DNA of 64,000 nucleotides from Saccharophagus sp. K07 (GCF_014336955.1 NZ_QRAI01000004.1:248001-312000); one strand, 5' to 3'; numbered from the stretch's first letter, positions 18,263 through 29,293 are shown. Numbers and translations are program-made. The notes: generated by a model from the sequence alone, not told the origin.

Positions 18263-18700
18263 TGCCTTTAATTCGACCTATCGCAATCTGCATATTTCAC
18301 AACAACGGCGAGATTCTGGTGAGTCAGGGGTTCGATCACGTCAAAGGAACCTATTTTTATCGCCCTCTCGGGGGCGGTATTGAGTTCGGTGAAATCAGCG
18401 CGCAAACCATCGTGCGGGAAATTCGGGAAGAAATTGGGGCGGAGGTTATCAATCTTCATTTAATCGGTACCTTGGAAAATATTTTTACCTTCCAAGGTAT
18501 TCCCTCCCACCAGATCATCCAGGTTTACGACGGTGAATTCGTCGACCCTCCTTTTACCAGTGCCGTCCGTTGTTGGCATGGAAAGCAATGGTGACAAGTT
18601 CGAAGCGATCTGGCGGTCCATCGACTCATTCGAAGAGGCTGAACTTGTCCCAGCCGGTTTGTTGAAGCTTCTTCAAACGCATTTCTGTCTTGCGCCATAA
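18262..18700 (+). pseudogene. Nudix hydrolase, frameshifted
   Basis: The first 95 residues are a normal Nudix domain with the box GGGIEFGEISAQTIVREIREE (the usual GX5EX7REUXEE pattern). The frame is then lost and stops at 18594. Reading resumes in the +1 frame: from ATG 18578 the sequence SNGDKFEAIWRSIDSFEEAE and VPAGLLKLL matches the usual Nudix C-terminus and ends at TAA 18698-18700. An indel between about 18540 and 18578 explains this. The Nudix box itself is intact, so a shortened protein could be made. Substrate unknown. Confidence 0.7.
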
Positions 18701-19005
18701 ATTTGGCATTCATTGGGCTTTCCAATCCTTTCTTTTTTATCCGTCAAAACTCTGTCTAATTTCGCAGCGCTCGTTAGCCGGCAAATGCTAGCGACCGCGC
18801 GTTTTATGCCGTTCGGCTCTTTGAATGGCGCGTGATGCATCGCTTGGCTAGATTTAAAAGACATCCAAGAAGGCGAGAAGGAGGGATCCCTATCGTCAGA
18901 GATTGCTTCATTAAAGCGCTGGCTGCGCGGTAAACAGCTCCTTATCCAGCCGCGGTGAAGCAACCTCTGCAATAGACAAATAACGTAGGTGTAGAGGAGC
19001 CTCGC
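18701..19005. other. 305-base intergenic region before the LEPR gene
   Basis: No gene is visible. A strong ribosome binding site (AGAGGAG at 18993-18999) lies at its end, six bases before the GTG at 19006. No clear promoter or hairpin was found. Confidence 0.4.
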
Positions 19006-22000
19006 GTGAGGTTATTCAAAAAAAGACCGCGCAAATTGCTGACAAAAAAAGCCGGGCCAGCGGTCGCGCATTATGCATCCTATTGGTTATTTGAGCCATT
19101 GGAGCCACGAGTCTTACTGTCGGCGGACGCGATCGGTGGCAGTTACGATGGCTACGACGATGATTTTGCTAGCGATGGTATTTTGCAATCGCCGGAGGAA
19201 CTGCGCAGTCAGTTGGAATTCAAGCTACAACATAAATTGCAGGATCTGCACAATGGCGATTTAGCCAACATCCGTATCACCTTATCTCAACCGGAGACCT
19301 GGAATCTTCCGCCAGTCGATCTCGATGCATTTCAGAGTTTGTTATCGCCTGCGGAATCCCCGCGAATTGAATTGATTATTGTCGACAGTGCAACACCGGA
19401 TGCAGACAAACTGTTGCAGGAATTGCGCAGCGATTCCTCCGTGCAATACCAGGTGCATTTTCTCAACGGCGAGCGCGGCGGTGTTGCGCAAATCAGCGAA
19501 ATTCTGCAGCAATATTCTCACGTCGACGCCATGCACGTAATTGGTCACGGCGCTGCAGGGGTGCTGCAGCTCGGCAGCGATACTGTGCACAACGGCAATC
19601 TCGCACAACACCAAAGTGAATTTGAAAATTGGCGCCTTGCATTGGCAGCGGATGCGGATATTTTGTTTTACGGCTGTGATTTGGCAGCGGATGAATCCGG
19701 ACGAATTTTACTAAATGCGTTGGCAGATTTTACCGGAGCGGATATTGCGGCCAGTGATGATAAAACCGGCTCTGCCAATCTCGGCGCAGATTGGCAATTG
19801 GAATTTCATATCGGCAAGGTGGATGCATTGCTGCCGTTTGCAGGCGCTATGGAAGCCAAATGGGATCACAGTCTTGCAACAATTGTGGTGACGTCCGATG
19901 CGGACACCGCGCTGCCATTTGGCGTTAATTCCGTTAATCAATTGCTCAATCGCGACAATATCACGCTGCGCCAAGCCATCCAGGCGGTGAATTACGATTT
20001 CCAATTTGTCAGTTCGAAAGTCGTTCACACCATTGCATTTGATCTAGATGGTACGGATTACACAATCACGCTCACCAAGGCGCTGCCGGATGTGTCCGCG
20101 ACTGTGGTGATCGACGGCACGACCGATCCCAATTTCACAGATGGTACGCCCGTAGTGACTTTGACGGGTAATTCCAGCCTGCTGACCTTGACCGGCAACA
20201 ATATTGAAGTGCGAGGATTGGTGCTGACGGGTTCGGGTGATGACGCCCTTATTATTAAAGGCCGTCGCAATATAATTGCCGGTAATCACATCACCGATAA
20301 CGCCATCAGCGGAATTTATATCAACGGCGGCTCCCACAATATGATTGGTGGCGATTCTGCCGGAGACCGCAATGTCATCAGCGGCAATGAGCTTTACGGC
20401 ATTTATATTGGCGTAGGCGCGCAGGGAAACCAGGTTATTGGTAATTACATAGGAACATCCGTTGATGGTCAGTCGGAATATGGCAACGCATCATCTGGCA
20501 TACGTATAGCGTATCTGTCTACAGCGGCGAACGCTGCCACCACGGTTATCAGTGGGAATGTGATTTCTGCTAACGGCAATGGCGGGATTTACTTGGGTGT
20601 AGAGTCATCCCGTGTCGATATTCTGAATAATTGGATTGGTTTAGCAGCTGATAAACAAACCCCGCTGGGCAATGAAGGTGATGGTATTACTATCAAAGGC
20701 GGTGGTTTTCCAGCGGGCGCAACGAGCAATATTTTGATACAAGGCAACACCATCGCCTATAACGAAAAAGCTGGTGTCAGCGTGGAAAACAGCTCCGCCT
20801 ACGGTGTGCGCATTGTGCAAAACCAGATTTATGACAACGGCGGTTTAGGGATCGATCTCGGTGCTGATGGCGTAACTCCCAACGACAAGGATGATGGGGA
20901 TAATGGACCGAATTCGCTGAATAACTTCCCGGTGATTAACACTGTTGAAGTTGACAATGGGAAGCTGAAAATCAGCGGTAGCTTGAATAGCCGGGATGGC
21001 AACGGCTCTTTTGATATTCATTTTTATTACACCGATACCGAACATAGTTCCGGCCATGGCGATGCCAAAGTCTATATAGGTTCCATCAAAATTACGCCAG
21101 CACTATTTGCCAATACGACAAATTTCAACGCAGAATTCAGCACAGTTGTGCCGGACAATATTTATATTACGGCGACAGCCACTTCCTCGCGCGGCACTTC
21201 GGAATTTGCGGAAAATGTGCATCTGCCAATCGGCAACGCGGATCCTATTAATATCGTGCCGACCGGAGAGGTCACAATCGTCGGCTCATTGGTGCAAGGC
21301 GCATTATTGACTGCAGCAAATAACTTGGTGGATGCCAATGGTATTAGTGCGCCGATCCGCTATCAGTGGTACCGCAATGGCACCGCTATTGATGGCGAAT
21401 CAGAGTCGACATATAGGCTGACGCAGGAAGACGTAGGCGCGAACATTACAGTAGTGGCCAGCTATGTCGATGATGCCGGTTTCGAAGAAGAAGTGCAGAG
21501 CGCCGTGTACGGACCTGTGCAGAATATCAATGACGATCCCACCGGCAGTGTTGCCATTATTGGCGAGGCTAAACAGGGTGAGAAACTGACAATAGAAAAC
21601 CTGTTAGATGATTTGGATGGCCTGCCAGAGGAATACAGTTATCAATGGTTTCGCAATGGTATGCCGATTGCCGATGCGACGGGGGATAGTTATACGCTGA
21701 CGCAGGATGATGTCGGCTACAAAATTACCGTCTCGGTGACCTATATCGATGGCCAAGGTACAGAAGAAACTGTCGCCAGTGATGAAATCGGTCCAGTTGA
21801 AAATGTAAACGATCCGCCGACGGGAGCTCCGGTCATCAATGGTTCCGCCGTCCAAGGACAGACTCTGCAGGCCAATCCCAGCTTTTCCGATGGCGATGGT
21901 TTAAATGGCAGCTTTGTATTTCAATGGAATAGAGACGGTATCGCTATCGAAGGAGCGAATGGACAGTCTTATACATTGACGCAAGCTGATGTCGGTTCGC

Positions 22001-24801
22001 GGATAAGCGTCACAGTGTTTTATACCGATGCGCAAGGCACGGATGAAAGTATCACCAGTGATCCGACGGACATAGTAGAAAATATCAACGATGCGCCGAC
22101 CGGTAATTTATTGATTGAAGGCGTTGTTCGCGAGGGACGAACTCTTTCAGTTGAAAACACGTTAAACGATTTGGATGGCAATCCGGCATCATTTAATTAC
22201 CAATGGTTGCGCGATGGGGTTGCCATTGCCGGTGCAACCGACGATACCTATACCCTGACACAAGACGATGTCGGTAGCACTATTACGGTCGTCGCTACTT
22301 ATGTGGATGGCGGGAATACAACGGAAACCGTAACCAGTGATCCAGTAGGTCCCGTGCTTCCGCTGGATCAGGCGCCTACCGGCGGACTCGCCATTACGGG
22401 ATCGCCGACTCAGGGACAGATCCTGAGCGTGCAGAACACCATCAACGATCCGGATGGCAACCCTTCGAGTTTTACCTATCAGTGGTATCGCGGCGGCGTG
22501 CCGATTGCGGGCGAGACGGGTGCAAGCTACCAGCTGACTCAAGCCGATGTGGGCAGCATTATTACAGTGTCGACAACCTATGTTGATGGTTACGACAATC
22601 AAAAAATTGTTTTCAGCACAGCTGCAGGTCCGGTCGCCAATATCAATGATGCGCCAACCGGCAATTTGTTTATTGAAGGTGAGGCAAAACAGCACCAGAT
22701 TTTAACAATTAAAAACACCTTAATTGATCCGGACGGCAACCCTGCCGATTTCAGTTATCAGTGGTTCCGCAATGGTGTGGCGATTACCGGGGCAACCGGT
22801 GAAAGTTATACCCTGACGCAAGCGGACGTCGGCCAGAGCATTACGGTAAAAGCCACCTACGTCGACGGCGGCGGATATACAGAAATGGTCACCAGTGTTG
22901 CGACGGCGCCTGTAGCCAATGTCAACGACGCACCTACAGGTTCCGTTCTGATCAGCGGAGAGCTTGAAGTCGGCGGCCTGCTGACGGCCACGGCTGATAT
23001 CGAGGATATGGACGGCTTACCCGCCACCTTGAATTACCAGTGGTACCGCGACGGCGTTGCCATCGATGGCGCAACTGCGGCCACCTATCAAATTACCGCA
23101 GAGGATCTCGGCACGCGCTTGTATGTGCAGGTGAGCTATGTGGATGAGCAGGGCACACCTGAGCATATGGCCAGCGATCCTACCGCAGAGATCGGTCATA
23201 TCAACGCACCGCCGGTGGGAGAGGTTCTGCTCGACGGTCTGGCCCGGGAAGATCAGATCCTGACCGCCAACCCCAATTTCACCGATGCCGATGGCATATC
23301 TGGCGAATTCTCCTATAGCTGGTATCGCGATGGTGTCCTGATCCAAGGGGCAAACGGCGCGACCTATCAGTTGACTGATGCTGACGTAGGTACGCGGATT
23401 TCTGTGCAGGTTTCCTATGTCGACGACTTCGGTAAGCGGGAAACGCTGACCAGCGCTATGACCGCCCCGGTGACCGCTGTTAATGACGCGCCCACGGGAA
23501 CCGTGACCATTTCCGGCGTCGCCATTCAGGGTGATGTGCTGACCGCCAGCCACACGGTCGACGATATCGACGGCATGCCGGCTGCGGTGCATTGGCAGTG
23601 GTATCGCGACGGGGTCGCTATCGCCAACGCTACCGGCAGCAGCTATCAACTGACGGCGGCGGATGTGGACGCGGTGATTACCGTCACTCTGAGCTATGTC
23701 GACGGCCAGGGCTTTAACGAAACCGTCTCCTCCGAGCCTACAGCTCCGGTCGCCGCCATCAATCTGCCGGCGCAAGGGCAGGTGTTGTTGAGCGGTTCTA
23801 CGACGGTAGGCAGTCTGCTGATGGTAAGCGCCAATATCACCGACGGTAATGGACTTGCCGGACTGTTTGTTTATATCTGGCAGAGAGACGGCGAGGTGAT
23901 CCCGGGAGCCAGCGGCGATCGCTATCAGATCACCGAGGCAGACATAGGCACCACCATCTCCGTGCTAGTGACCTTCACCGATGCCCGCGGTTTTGAAGAA
24001 ATGGTGATGAGCAACGAGCTGGCTATTCCTGTGCCCGGTCCAGTACAGGAACCAGAGCCGGAACTTGAACCCGAACCAGAACCTCGACCCGAACCACAAC
24101 GCCCTGAACCTCCACGTCCCGTAGACGTGGTTCCTCCTGCTAGGGAAGCTCCATCTGCACCGCCAGCGGCACCGGAGGCGTCTGCCCCAAGTGAGGCGGA
24201 ACAGCCGGAGTCCGGCGAGGGCAGTCCAGTAGACGAGCCATCGGACGGTGATGTGACCATTACTGCGCCGGACCGCAAAGTCGATGCGAGCAAACCCTTG
24301 TTCGGCCGCGCTGATTTATCGGCAGATATGATCGGCTTTGCCATGGTCGGCAGTGAGACCGAACAGGAGCTGCGCCAGCGGCTGGATAGTTTCACCAATT
24401 CCTTGGCGAGCGGTGTGGACAAGTTGCTCACCAGTGGAGGCCCGTTGCAAAGCGTTTTGTCGGGCTTGCAGGAGTCCCTCACCCTGCTCAGTCAGAGCTC
24501 CTATTCCGACGATCTTGCCGATGCCGTACAGGCCATCAAGGAAAACCGTCCATTGACCACCGCCATAGTAGGTGGCACCGCCGCTGTGTCCACCGGCTTG
24601 TCCGTCGGCTATGTGATCTGGACCCTGCGCAGCGGAATTCTGATGACCGGCCTGCTGAGTTCGCTACCTGCCTGGCGTTTTATCGATCCCCTGCCAATAT
24701 TAAGCGGCAGGGTCGAGGTTGAAGAGGAAGAAGACGAAGAGTCGCTGGAATCCCTGGTGGCGGATAACCCACCCCCGCAAGCGCGCAGCGGAGCACAATG
24801 A
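19006..24801 (+). CDS. LEPR-XLL / DUF4347 giant repetitive surface protein
   Basis: A 1931-residue protein starting at GTG 19006. Residues 1-42 are basic and then carry the LEPR-XLL motif (LEPRVLLSA, 32-40), thought to direct such proteins to a dedicated route. A DUF4347 domain covers about 121-285 (MHVIGHGAAGVLQLG, ILFYGCDLA). A right-handed beta-helix region lies at about 310-640 (NVISGN and related turns). Ten beta-sandwich repeats of exactly 93 residues each run from 752 to 1681. A Pro/Glu-rich spacer, a helical region and a hydrophobic C-terminal segment at about 1853-1890 follow, ending in an acidic tail. Its stop is three bases before the hybrid kinase gene. A surface adhesin or matrix protein is inferred. 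Confidence 0.9.
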   Translation: MRLFKKRPRKLLTKKAGPAVAHYASYWLFEPLEPRVLLSADAIGGSYDGYDDDFASDGILQSPEELRSQLEFKLQHKLQDLHNGDLANIRITLSQPETWNLPPVDLDAFQSLLSPAESPRIELIIVDSATPDADKLLQELRSDSSVQYQVHFLNGERGGVAQISEILQQYSHVDAMHVIGHGAAGVLQLGSDTVHNGNLAQHQSEFENWRLALAADADILFYGCDLAADESGRILLNALADFTGADIAASDDKTGSANLGADWQLEFHIGKVDALLPFAGAMEAKWDHSLATIVVTSDADTALPFGVNSVNQLLNRDNITLRQAIQAVNYDFQFVSSKVVHTIAFDLDGTDYTITLTKALPDVSATVVIDGTTDPNFTDGTPVVTLTGNSSLLTLTGNNIEVRGLVLTGSGDDALIIKGRRNIIAGNHITDNAISGIYINGGSHNMIGGDSAGDRNVISGNELYGIYIGVGAQGNQVIGNYIGTSVDGQSEYGNASSGIRIAYLSTAANAATTVISGNVISANGNGGIYLGVESSRVDILNNWIGLAADKQTPLGNEGDGITIKGGGFPAGATSNILIQGNTIAYNEKAGVSVENSSAYGVRIVQNQIYDNGGLGIDLGADGVTPNDKDDGDNGPNSLNNFPVINTVEVDNGKLKISGSLNSRDGNGSFDIHFYYTDTEHSSGHGDAKVYIGSIKITPALFANTTNFNAEFSTVVPDNIYITATATSSRGTSEFAENVHLPIGNADPINIVPTGEVTIVGSLVQGALLTAANNLVDANGISAPIRYQWYRNGTAIDGESESTYRLTQEDVGANITVVASYVDDAGFEEEVQSAVYGPVQNINDDPTGSVAIIGEAKQGEKLTIENLLDDLDGLPEEYSYQWFRNGMPIADATGDSYTLTQDDVGYKITVSVTYIDGQGTEETVASDEIGPVENVNDPPTGAPVINGSAVQGQTLQANPSFSDGDGLNGSFVFQWNRDGIAIEGANGQSYTLTQADVGSRISVTVFYTDAQGTDESITSDPTDIVENINDAPTGNLLIEGVVREGRTLSVENTLNDLDGNPASFNYQWLRDGVAIAGATDDTYTLTQDDVGSTITVVATYVDGGNTTETVTSDPVGPVLPLDQAPTGGLAITGSPTQGQILSVQNTINDPDGNPSSFTYQWYRGGVPIAGETGASYQLTQADVGSIITVSTTYVDGYDNQKIVFSTAAGPVANINDAPTGNLFIEGEAKQHQILTIKNTLIDPDGNPADFSYQWFRNGVAITGATGESYTLTQADVGQSITVKATYVDGGGYTEMVTSVATAPVANVNDAPTGSVLISGELEVGGLLTATADIEDMDGLPATLNYQWYRDGVAIDGATAATYQITAEDLGTRLYVQVSYVDEQGTPEHMASDPTAEIGHINAPPVGEVLLDGLAREDQILTANPNFTDADGISGEFSYSWYRDGVLIQGANGATYQLTDADVGTRISVQVSYVDDFGKRETLTSAMTAPVTAVNDAPTGTVTISGVAIQGDVLTASHTVDDIDGMPAAVHWQWYRDGVAIANATGSSYQLTAADVDAVITVTLSYVDGQGFNETVSSEPTAPVAAINLPAQGQVLLSGSTTVGSLLMVSANITDGNGLAGLFVYIWQRDGEVIPGASGDRYQITEADIGTTISVLVTFTDARGFEEMVMSNELAIPVPGPVQEPEPELEPEPEPRPEPQRPEPPRPVDVVPPAREAPSAPPAAPEASAPSEAEQPESGEGSPVDEPSDGDVTITAPDRKVDASKPLFGRADLSADMIGFAMVGSETEQELRQRLDSFTNSLASGVDKLLTSGGPLQSVLSGLQESLTLLSQSSYSDDLADAVQAIKENRPLTTAIVGGTAAVSTGLSVGYVIWTLRSGILMTGLLSSLPAWRFIDPLPILSGRVEVEEEEDEESLESLVADNPPPQARSGAQ
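21259..24048 (+). repeat. ten tandem 279-base repeats inside the LEPR gene
   Basis: Units begin at 21259, 21538, 21817, 22096, 22375, 22654, 22933, 23212, 23491 and 23770, each exactly 279 bases (93 codons) after the last. The shared pattern is PTG, then QG-LTA, YQWYRDGVAI, GATGxSYTLTQADVG, TVxxxYVD and a closing VxNIND. The copies differ in sequence but never in length. Confidence 0.9.
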
Positions 24802-24804
24802 TTT

Positions 24805-27342
24805 ATGTCGATTTTTACCCGGGTCAAACAAAAGAGCACCCAATACCGGCTTGCAGTTGGCCTGACCAGTATTACCGTAACCCTGATGCTGATCGGCGGC
24901 TTTATTGGCTTGGTGCCGGATCACCACCAGCTGCAACTGCAAGCGCGCGCCCAGGTGGCGGAAGCGGTGGCGGCTAATAGCACCTTGTTGATCACTCACG
25001 CAGACCTCACCCGCATGGAGGCGGTGCTGCATCAAGTGGTCAAGCGCAACCCGGAAATCCTCTACGCCTTGATCAAGCGCCAATCCGGTGACGAAGTCGC
25101 CAAGGTGATGCGCACGGACGATCAAGAGGCGCAGGCCTATGCGCAGCCGGATCAGGTCGCCGTTCCCATTTGGGCCGGGCCAGAGAAATGGGGCACAGTG
25201 GAACTCTATTTCAAGCCGGCTTTTGCTCGCGGCATTGTCGGCTTCTGGCAGCAGCCGATGGTGCGTTATATCGCGTTTGTCAGCCTTATCAGTTTTGTCT
25301 TTTTCTTTTTCTACCTTGGGCGCATGTTGAAATTGCTCGACCCGTCGCAGGCGATTCCCGACCGGGTGAGATCGGCGCTCGATACCATGGCGGAAGGTTT
25401 ATTGGTGCTGGATGCCAAACAAAATATTGTGCTCGCCAATCAGGCATTCGCGCGCTTTTTGGGGAGTAATGCTGCGGATCTGGTCGGCGTCAACTGCCGC
25501 AAATTTCATTGGTCGAATACCGACGATTCGCCTTTCGATATCAAACAATCCGCCTGGGCCTGCGCGATAAATAGCGGCAAACCGGTAACCGGTCAGCGCA
25601 TTCGCTTATTGCTGGACAACTATGACACGCGCACTTTTATGGTGAACTGCTCGCCGGTACTGGCCAACAGCGGTAAAGCAGGTGGTGTGCTGGTGAGTTT
25701 CGACGATGTAACGGAACTCGAGGAAAAAGAAATCGAGCTGCGTAAATCCAAAGAAGAAGCGGAAATCGCCAACCAGTCGAAAAGTATTTTCCTCGCCAAT
25801 ATGAGCCACGAAATCCGCACGCCCATGAACGCCATTATGGGTTTTACGGAAGTGCTGCAGCGCGGTTACGGCGACGGCGAACACTATCGCCGCTACTTGG
25901 ATACCATCGCCAAAAACAGTCGTCACCTGCTGGAATTAATCAACGATATTCTCGATTTATCCAAAGTCGAAGCCGGCCAGATTGATGTGGAGCGGCGCGC
26001 GTGCGCCCTGCACCACATTATTTTGGATGTGGTGGAAGTGTTGGGAATTTCCGCGCAGAAAAAAGGCATCGAATTAATTTACAAGCCAGCCACCGATTTG
26101 CCCGCGCTGATTCAAACCGACGCAGGCAGAGTGCGGCAGATCATCACCAACCTGGTCGGCAACGCCATTAAATTTACGCCGCAGGGCAGTGTCACCATCG
26201 TCAGTCGCTACGAAAAAAATTCCTCTGTATTTGTCGAAGTGATCGATACCGGAATCGGTATGACAGAAGAGCAGCAGCAAAAAATATTCGATCCCTTCGT
26301 CCAGGCGGACAGCTCCATCACACGTCGTTTTGGTGGTACTGGTCTCGGTCTTACCATCAGTAAAAAATTCGCCATGGCACTGGGCGGCGATATAGATGTG
26401 ACGAGTGAAGTTGGCAAAGGCTCGCGGTTTATTTTGTCGCTCGATCCCGGCGATTGCAGTGGCGTTGCCATGCTGACACCGGAGCGCATTCTGACATCGC
26501 ACAGCGAGCAGGTGCAGGAGCAAAGCGACTGGCAAATGCCGAACGTGCATGTGCTGGTGGTGGACGACAGCGAAGAAAATCGCGAGCTGATTCGCCTGGT
26601 ATTGAGCCATCAAGGTGTCACCGTGACCGCGGCCAGCAACGGTGTGCAGGCGTTGCAACTGGTGCGCGACAATCAATATCAACTGATTTTGATGGACGTG
26701 CAAATGCCAGAAATGGACGGCTACACCGCCGTGGGCAAAATGCGCGAATTGAATATCAAAACGCCGGTGGTGGCGCTAACCGCGCACGCCATGAAAGGCA
26801 TCGAACAAAAATGTCTGGATGCCGGCTTCGACGGTTATCTCGGCAAGCCGATCAAGATCGACAATTTGCTGGAAAAAGTGGCCGGATATATCGGCGGTAA
26901 ACGCGTGGAACGCACCGCGCGCGCAATTCCCGTGTTGCATGAGAGAGTGAGCCAGACAAAATCCGCGAGCAAGCACCACGACGACAAAGCGCCGGTTATT
27001 TCGATTCTGCAAAACAACGAAAAATATCGCCCGATTGTCAGCAAATTCGTGCAGAAATTAGAACTGCAAATTCAGGAAATTCACGACTTGCACAGGGCAG
27101 GCCGCTACGCGGATCTGGCTGTGCTCGCCCACAAAATAAAAGGTTCTGCCGGAACAGTCGGATTTTATGCGTTTACCGAACCGTTCATCCGGCTGGAGAC
27201 CGCCGCGCAACAGCGGGATGATGAAAAAATTCATCAGGCTGTGGCCGATATTGAACAACTTTTTCAACGAATCGATCGCTCGCTGCTGCAGCCGGAAGAC
27301 GATTCGTCATCAGCTTCAGGAAGGGTAAAGTCCAATGACTGA
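24805..27342 (+). CDS. hybrid sensor histidine kinase (PAS-HisKA-HATPase-REC-HPt)
   Basis: An 845-residue inner-membrane kinase. Helices at about 17-37 and 152-172 flank a periplasmic sensor region. A PAS domain follows (about 185-300), then HisKA with His335 in SHEIRTPMN and HATPase with DTGIGM and GGTGLGL. A receiver has Asp631 in [11 protein letters not shown], and the HPt domain has His776 in [12 protein letters not shown]. All phosphorelay residues are present, so signal can pass His-Asp-His and then to the next gene's receiver. It starts three bases after the LEPR gene and overlaps the following response regulator by eight bases, so the three form one operon. Confidence 0.9.
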   Translation: MSIFTRVKQKSTQYRLAVGLTSITVTLMLIGGFIGLVPDHHQLQLQARAQVAEAVAANSTLLITHADLTRMEAVLHQVVKRNPEILYALIKRQSGDEVAKVMRTDDQEAQAYAQPDQVAVPIWAGPEKWGTVELYFKPAFARGIVGFWQQPMVRYIAFVSLISFVFFFFYLGRMLKLLDPSQAIPDRVRSALDTMAEGLLVLDAKQNIVLANQAFARFLGSNAADLVGVNCRKFHWSNTDDSPFDIKQSAWACAINSGKPVTGQRIRLLLDNYDTRTFMVNCSPVLANSGKAGGVLVSFDDVTELEEKEIELRKSKEEAEIANQSKSIFLANMSHEIRTPMNAIMGFTEVLQRGYGDGEHYRRYLDTIAKNSRHLLELINDILDLSKVEAGQIDVERRACALHHIILDVVEVLGISAQKKGIELIYKPATDLPALIQTDAGRVRQIITNLVGNAIKFTPQGSVTIVSRYEKNSSVFVEVIDTGIGMTEEQQQKIFDPFVQADSSITRRFGGTGLGLTISKKFAMALGGDIDVTSEVGKGSRFILSLDPGDCSGVAMLTPERILTSHSEQVQEQSDWQMPNVHVLVVDDSEENRELIRLVLSHQGVTVTAASNGVQALQLVRDNQYQLILMDVQMPEMDGYTAVGKMRELNIKTPVVALTAHAMKGIEQKCLDAGFDGYLGKPIKIDNLLEKVAGYIGGKRVERTARAIPVLHERVSQTKSASKHHDDKAPVISILQNNEKYRPIVSKFVQKLELQIQEIHDLHRAGRYADLAVLAHKIKGSAGTVGFYAFTEPFIRLETAAQQRDDEKIHQAVADIEQLFQRIDRSLLQPEDDSSSASGRVKSND

Positions 27343-29170
27343 CAATCCCGTTAAAGACATACCATTTTGCGATGCGCTGATCATGATGATCGACGACGAG
27401 CCATTGGTAATGGAAGTGCTGCAAACCTGCCTGGAAGAGCACGGTTATAGATTTTTTAGCAAAATTGAAGACTCGCGCCTTGCGGTGGAAGCCATTTGGG
27501 AGCAGCGTCCCGATGTGGTGTTGCTCGATCTCAATATGCCGGAAATGGACGGATTTGAAATTCTGCGCGCTTTGCGCAGTAATCCGGATACGCGATTTTT
27601 ATCCGTTATTGTGCTCACCTCGTCCAACGACTCCAACACCAAGCTCAAAGCCTTGGAACTCGGCGCAACGGATTTTCTCGCCAAACCTGTCGATCGCAGC
27701 GAATTGGTATTGCGCATTAAAAATACCCTTACCGTCAAAGCCTATCAGGATCAATTGGCTTTCTACGATACTCTGACACAACTGCCCAACCGCAAGTTAT
27801 TGCTCGACCGTTTGGATTGGGCGATTAAAGCCGCTGCCCGCGACGGTGGTGAAGTGGCCGTACTCAATGTGGCCATAGATCGTTTTCAACAAGTCAACGA
27901 ATTATTGGGCACCCAGGCTGGCGATGAATTGTTGGTGGAAGTCTCGCGCCGGTTGCTGAAAAGTTTGCGTGATACAGATACCGTATCGCGCGCCAATCAC
28001 GATCCTTGGCGCAATATAGCGCGCCTGTCTGGCGATGAATTTTCAATTCTGCTCACCGATTTAAAAAGCAGCAGCCAAATTGTGGCGATCACAGAGCGCC
28101 TGCGCCAATGTCTGCGCGAGCCTTTTAATATCAAACAGCGGGAAATTTATATTACCGCGAGTATCGGCATCGCCATGTATCCAAAAGACGCCGATACCAC
28201 CGATACCTTGATGCGTCACGCGGGCGCCGCAACCGCTTACGCCAAAGAAAAAGGCCGCGATTGTTATCAATTTTATTCCGCCGAAATCAACGCTGCGGCA
28301 CAACAGCGCATGAACCTGGAGCACAGTCTGCGCCGGGTATTGGAGCGTCAGGAATTGACTCTGCATTTTCAACCGAAGGTTTGTCCGTTTACCGGCGCGG
28401 TCAAAGGTGCAGAGGCTCTGGTGCGCTGGTATAGTCCGGACTTCGGTTTTATTCCGCCCAATGAATTTATTCCTATCGCAGAAGAAACTGGGATAATCAC
28501 CCAAATCGGTGAATGGGTATTGCGCAAAGCGTGTGAGCAGAACGTGATTTGGAGTCAGCAGGGACTCAGGCTGACTATGTCCGTCAATGTGTCAGCGCAA
28601 CAATTTCGCGACAATAAATTTCCTGTAATCGTGCAAAAAGTGCTGAGCGAGACCGGTATGGATCCGGAATTATTAATTCTGGAAATTACCGAGGGCGTAT
28701 TGATGGGAGATACCAACCGCGTCGGGGATTTGCTATTTAAAATCAAATCTACCGGGGTACACCTGTCGATTGATGACTTTGGCACAGGATATTCATCACT
28801 CGCTTATTTAAAAACCTTTCCCATCGACGAACTTAAAATCGATCGTTCTTTTATTGTTGACACTCCAGCGGACAGCGATAGCGCTGCCATAGTGCGCACC
28901 ATAGTCGCTATGGCACGCAGTTTGGATTTGAGCGTAGTGGCTGAAGGTGTAGAAGAGGAGTCACAGTTACAGTTCCTGCGTGAACTCAGCTGTGATTTGA
29001 TTCAGGGCTACTACTTCGCCAAACCTTTGCCAGCAGCGGAGTTCGAGGAATTTTGTCGGCAGCGCGCCGGAAAGGCCGCGAGCGCGAACGACACCGTCAA
29101 AGAAATGAAAGCTGTCAAAGAGGAAAAATCTGCCAAAGGGCAGCAAATACCTCGCTCAGGTGATGCGTGA
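27335..29170 (+). CDS. response regulator with degenerate GGDEF and intact EAL domains
   Basis: A 611-residue protein. The receiver has Asp65 ([11 protein letters not shown]). The GGDEF domain reads SGDEF (232-236), and the usual DxFKxIND-GH signature is altered to [12 protein letters not shown], so cyclase activity is unlikely. The EAL domain keeps GAEALVRW (Glu360), [23 protein letters not shown] and the final AEGVE, so c-di-GMP hydrolysis is expected. The C-terminal 40 residues are Lys/Glu-rich. It overlaps the kinase gene by eight bases and is probably the output of that phosphorelay, tying c-di-GMP level to the LEPR surface protein (inferred). Confidence 0.88.
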   Translation: MTDNPVKDIPFCDALIMMIDDEPLVMEVLQTCLEEHGYRFFSKIEDSRLAVEAIWEQRPDVVLLDLNMPEMDGFEILRALRSNPDTRFLSVIVLTSSNDSNTKLKALELGATDFLAKPVDRSELVLRIKNTLTVKAYQDQLAFYDTLTQLPNRKLLLDRLDWAIKAAARDGGEVAVLNVAIDRFQQVNELLGTQAGDELLVEVSRRLLKSLRDTDTVSRANHDPWRNIARLSGDEFSILLTDLKSSSQIVAITERLRQCLREPFNIKQREIYITASIGIAMYPKDADTTDTLMRHAGAATAYAKEKGRDCYQFYSAEINAAAQQRMNLEHSLRRVLERQELTLHFQPKVCPFTGAVKGAEALVRWYSPDFGFIPPNEFIPIAEETGIITQIGEWVLRKACEQNVIWSQQGLRLTMSVNVSAQQFRDNKFPVIVQKVLSETGMDPELLILEITEGVLMGDTNRVGDLLFKIKSTGVHLSIDDFGTGYSSLAYLKTFPIDELKIDRSFIVDTPADSDSAAIVRTIVAMARSLDLSVVAEGVEEESQLQFLRELSCDLIQGYYFAKPLPAAEFEEFCRQRAGKAASANDTVKEMKAVKEEKSAKGQQIPRSGDA

Positions 29171-29267
29171 GCAGAGGAACTATCCTGCCGTGTGGCAAAT
29201 CCCGGGTTGGTCTAAGCTTAAGCGAGAGGAATTGGAACCGAGGTTTCACTGGTTGTACGTTGGATCG

Positions 29268-29293
29268 AATCAATGAATAAAATCAATGAATAA
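29268..29293 (+). repeat. 13-base tandem duplication over the next gene's start
   Basis: AATCAATGAATAA occurs twice back to back (29268-29280 and 29281-29293). The first copy gives an ATG at 29273 that reads six codons and stops at 29291-29293. The second copy provides the start ATG at 29286 of the lipoprotein gene in another frame. Confidence 0.85.

Noticed and set aside
23017-23775. Long antisense frame (252 codons) inside the LEPR repeats, and a similar one at 22189-22695
   Set aside because: It mirrors the repeat coding sequence on the other strand, has no family features and no ribosome binding site; the plus-strand gene fully explains it.
21259-24048. CRISPR-like or satellite repeat array
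   Set aside because: The 279-base period is an in-frame protein repeat with diverged sequence and no spacers.
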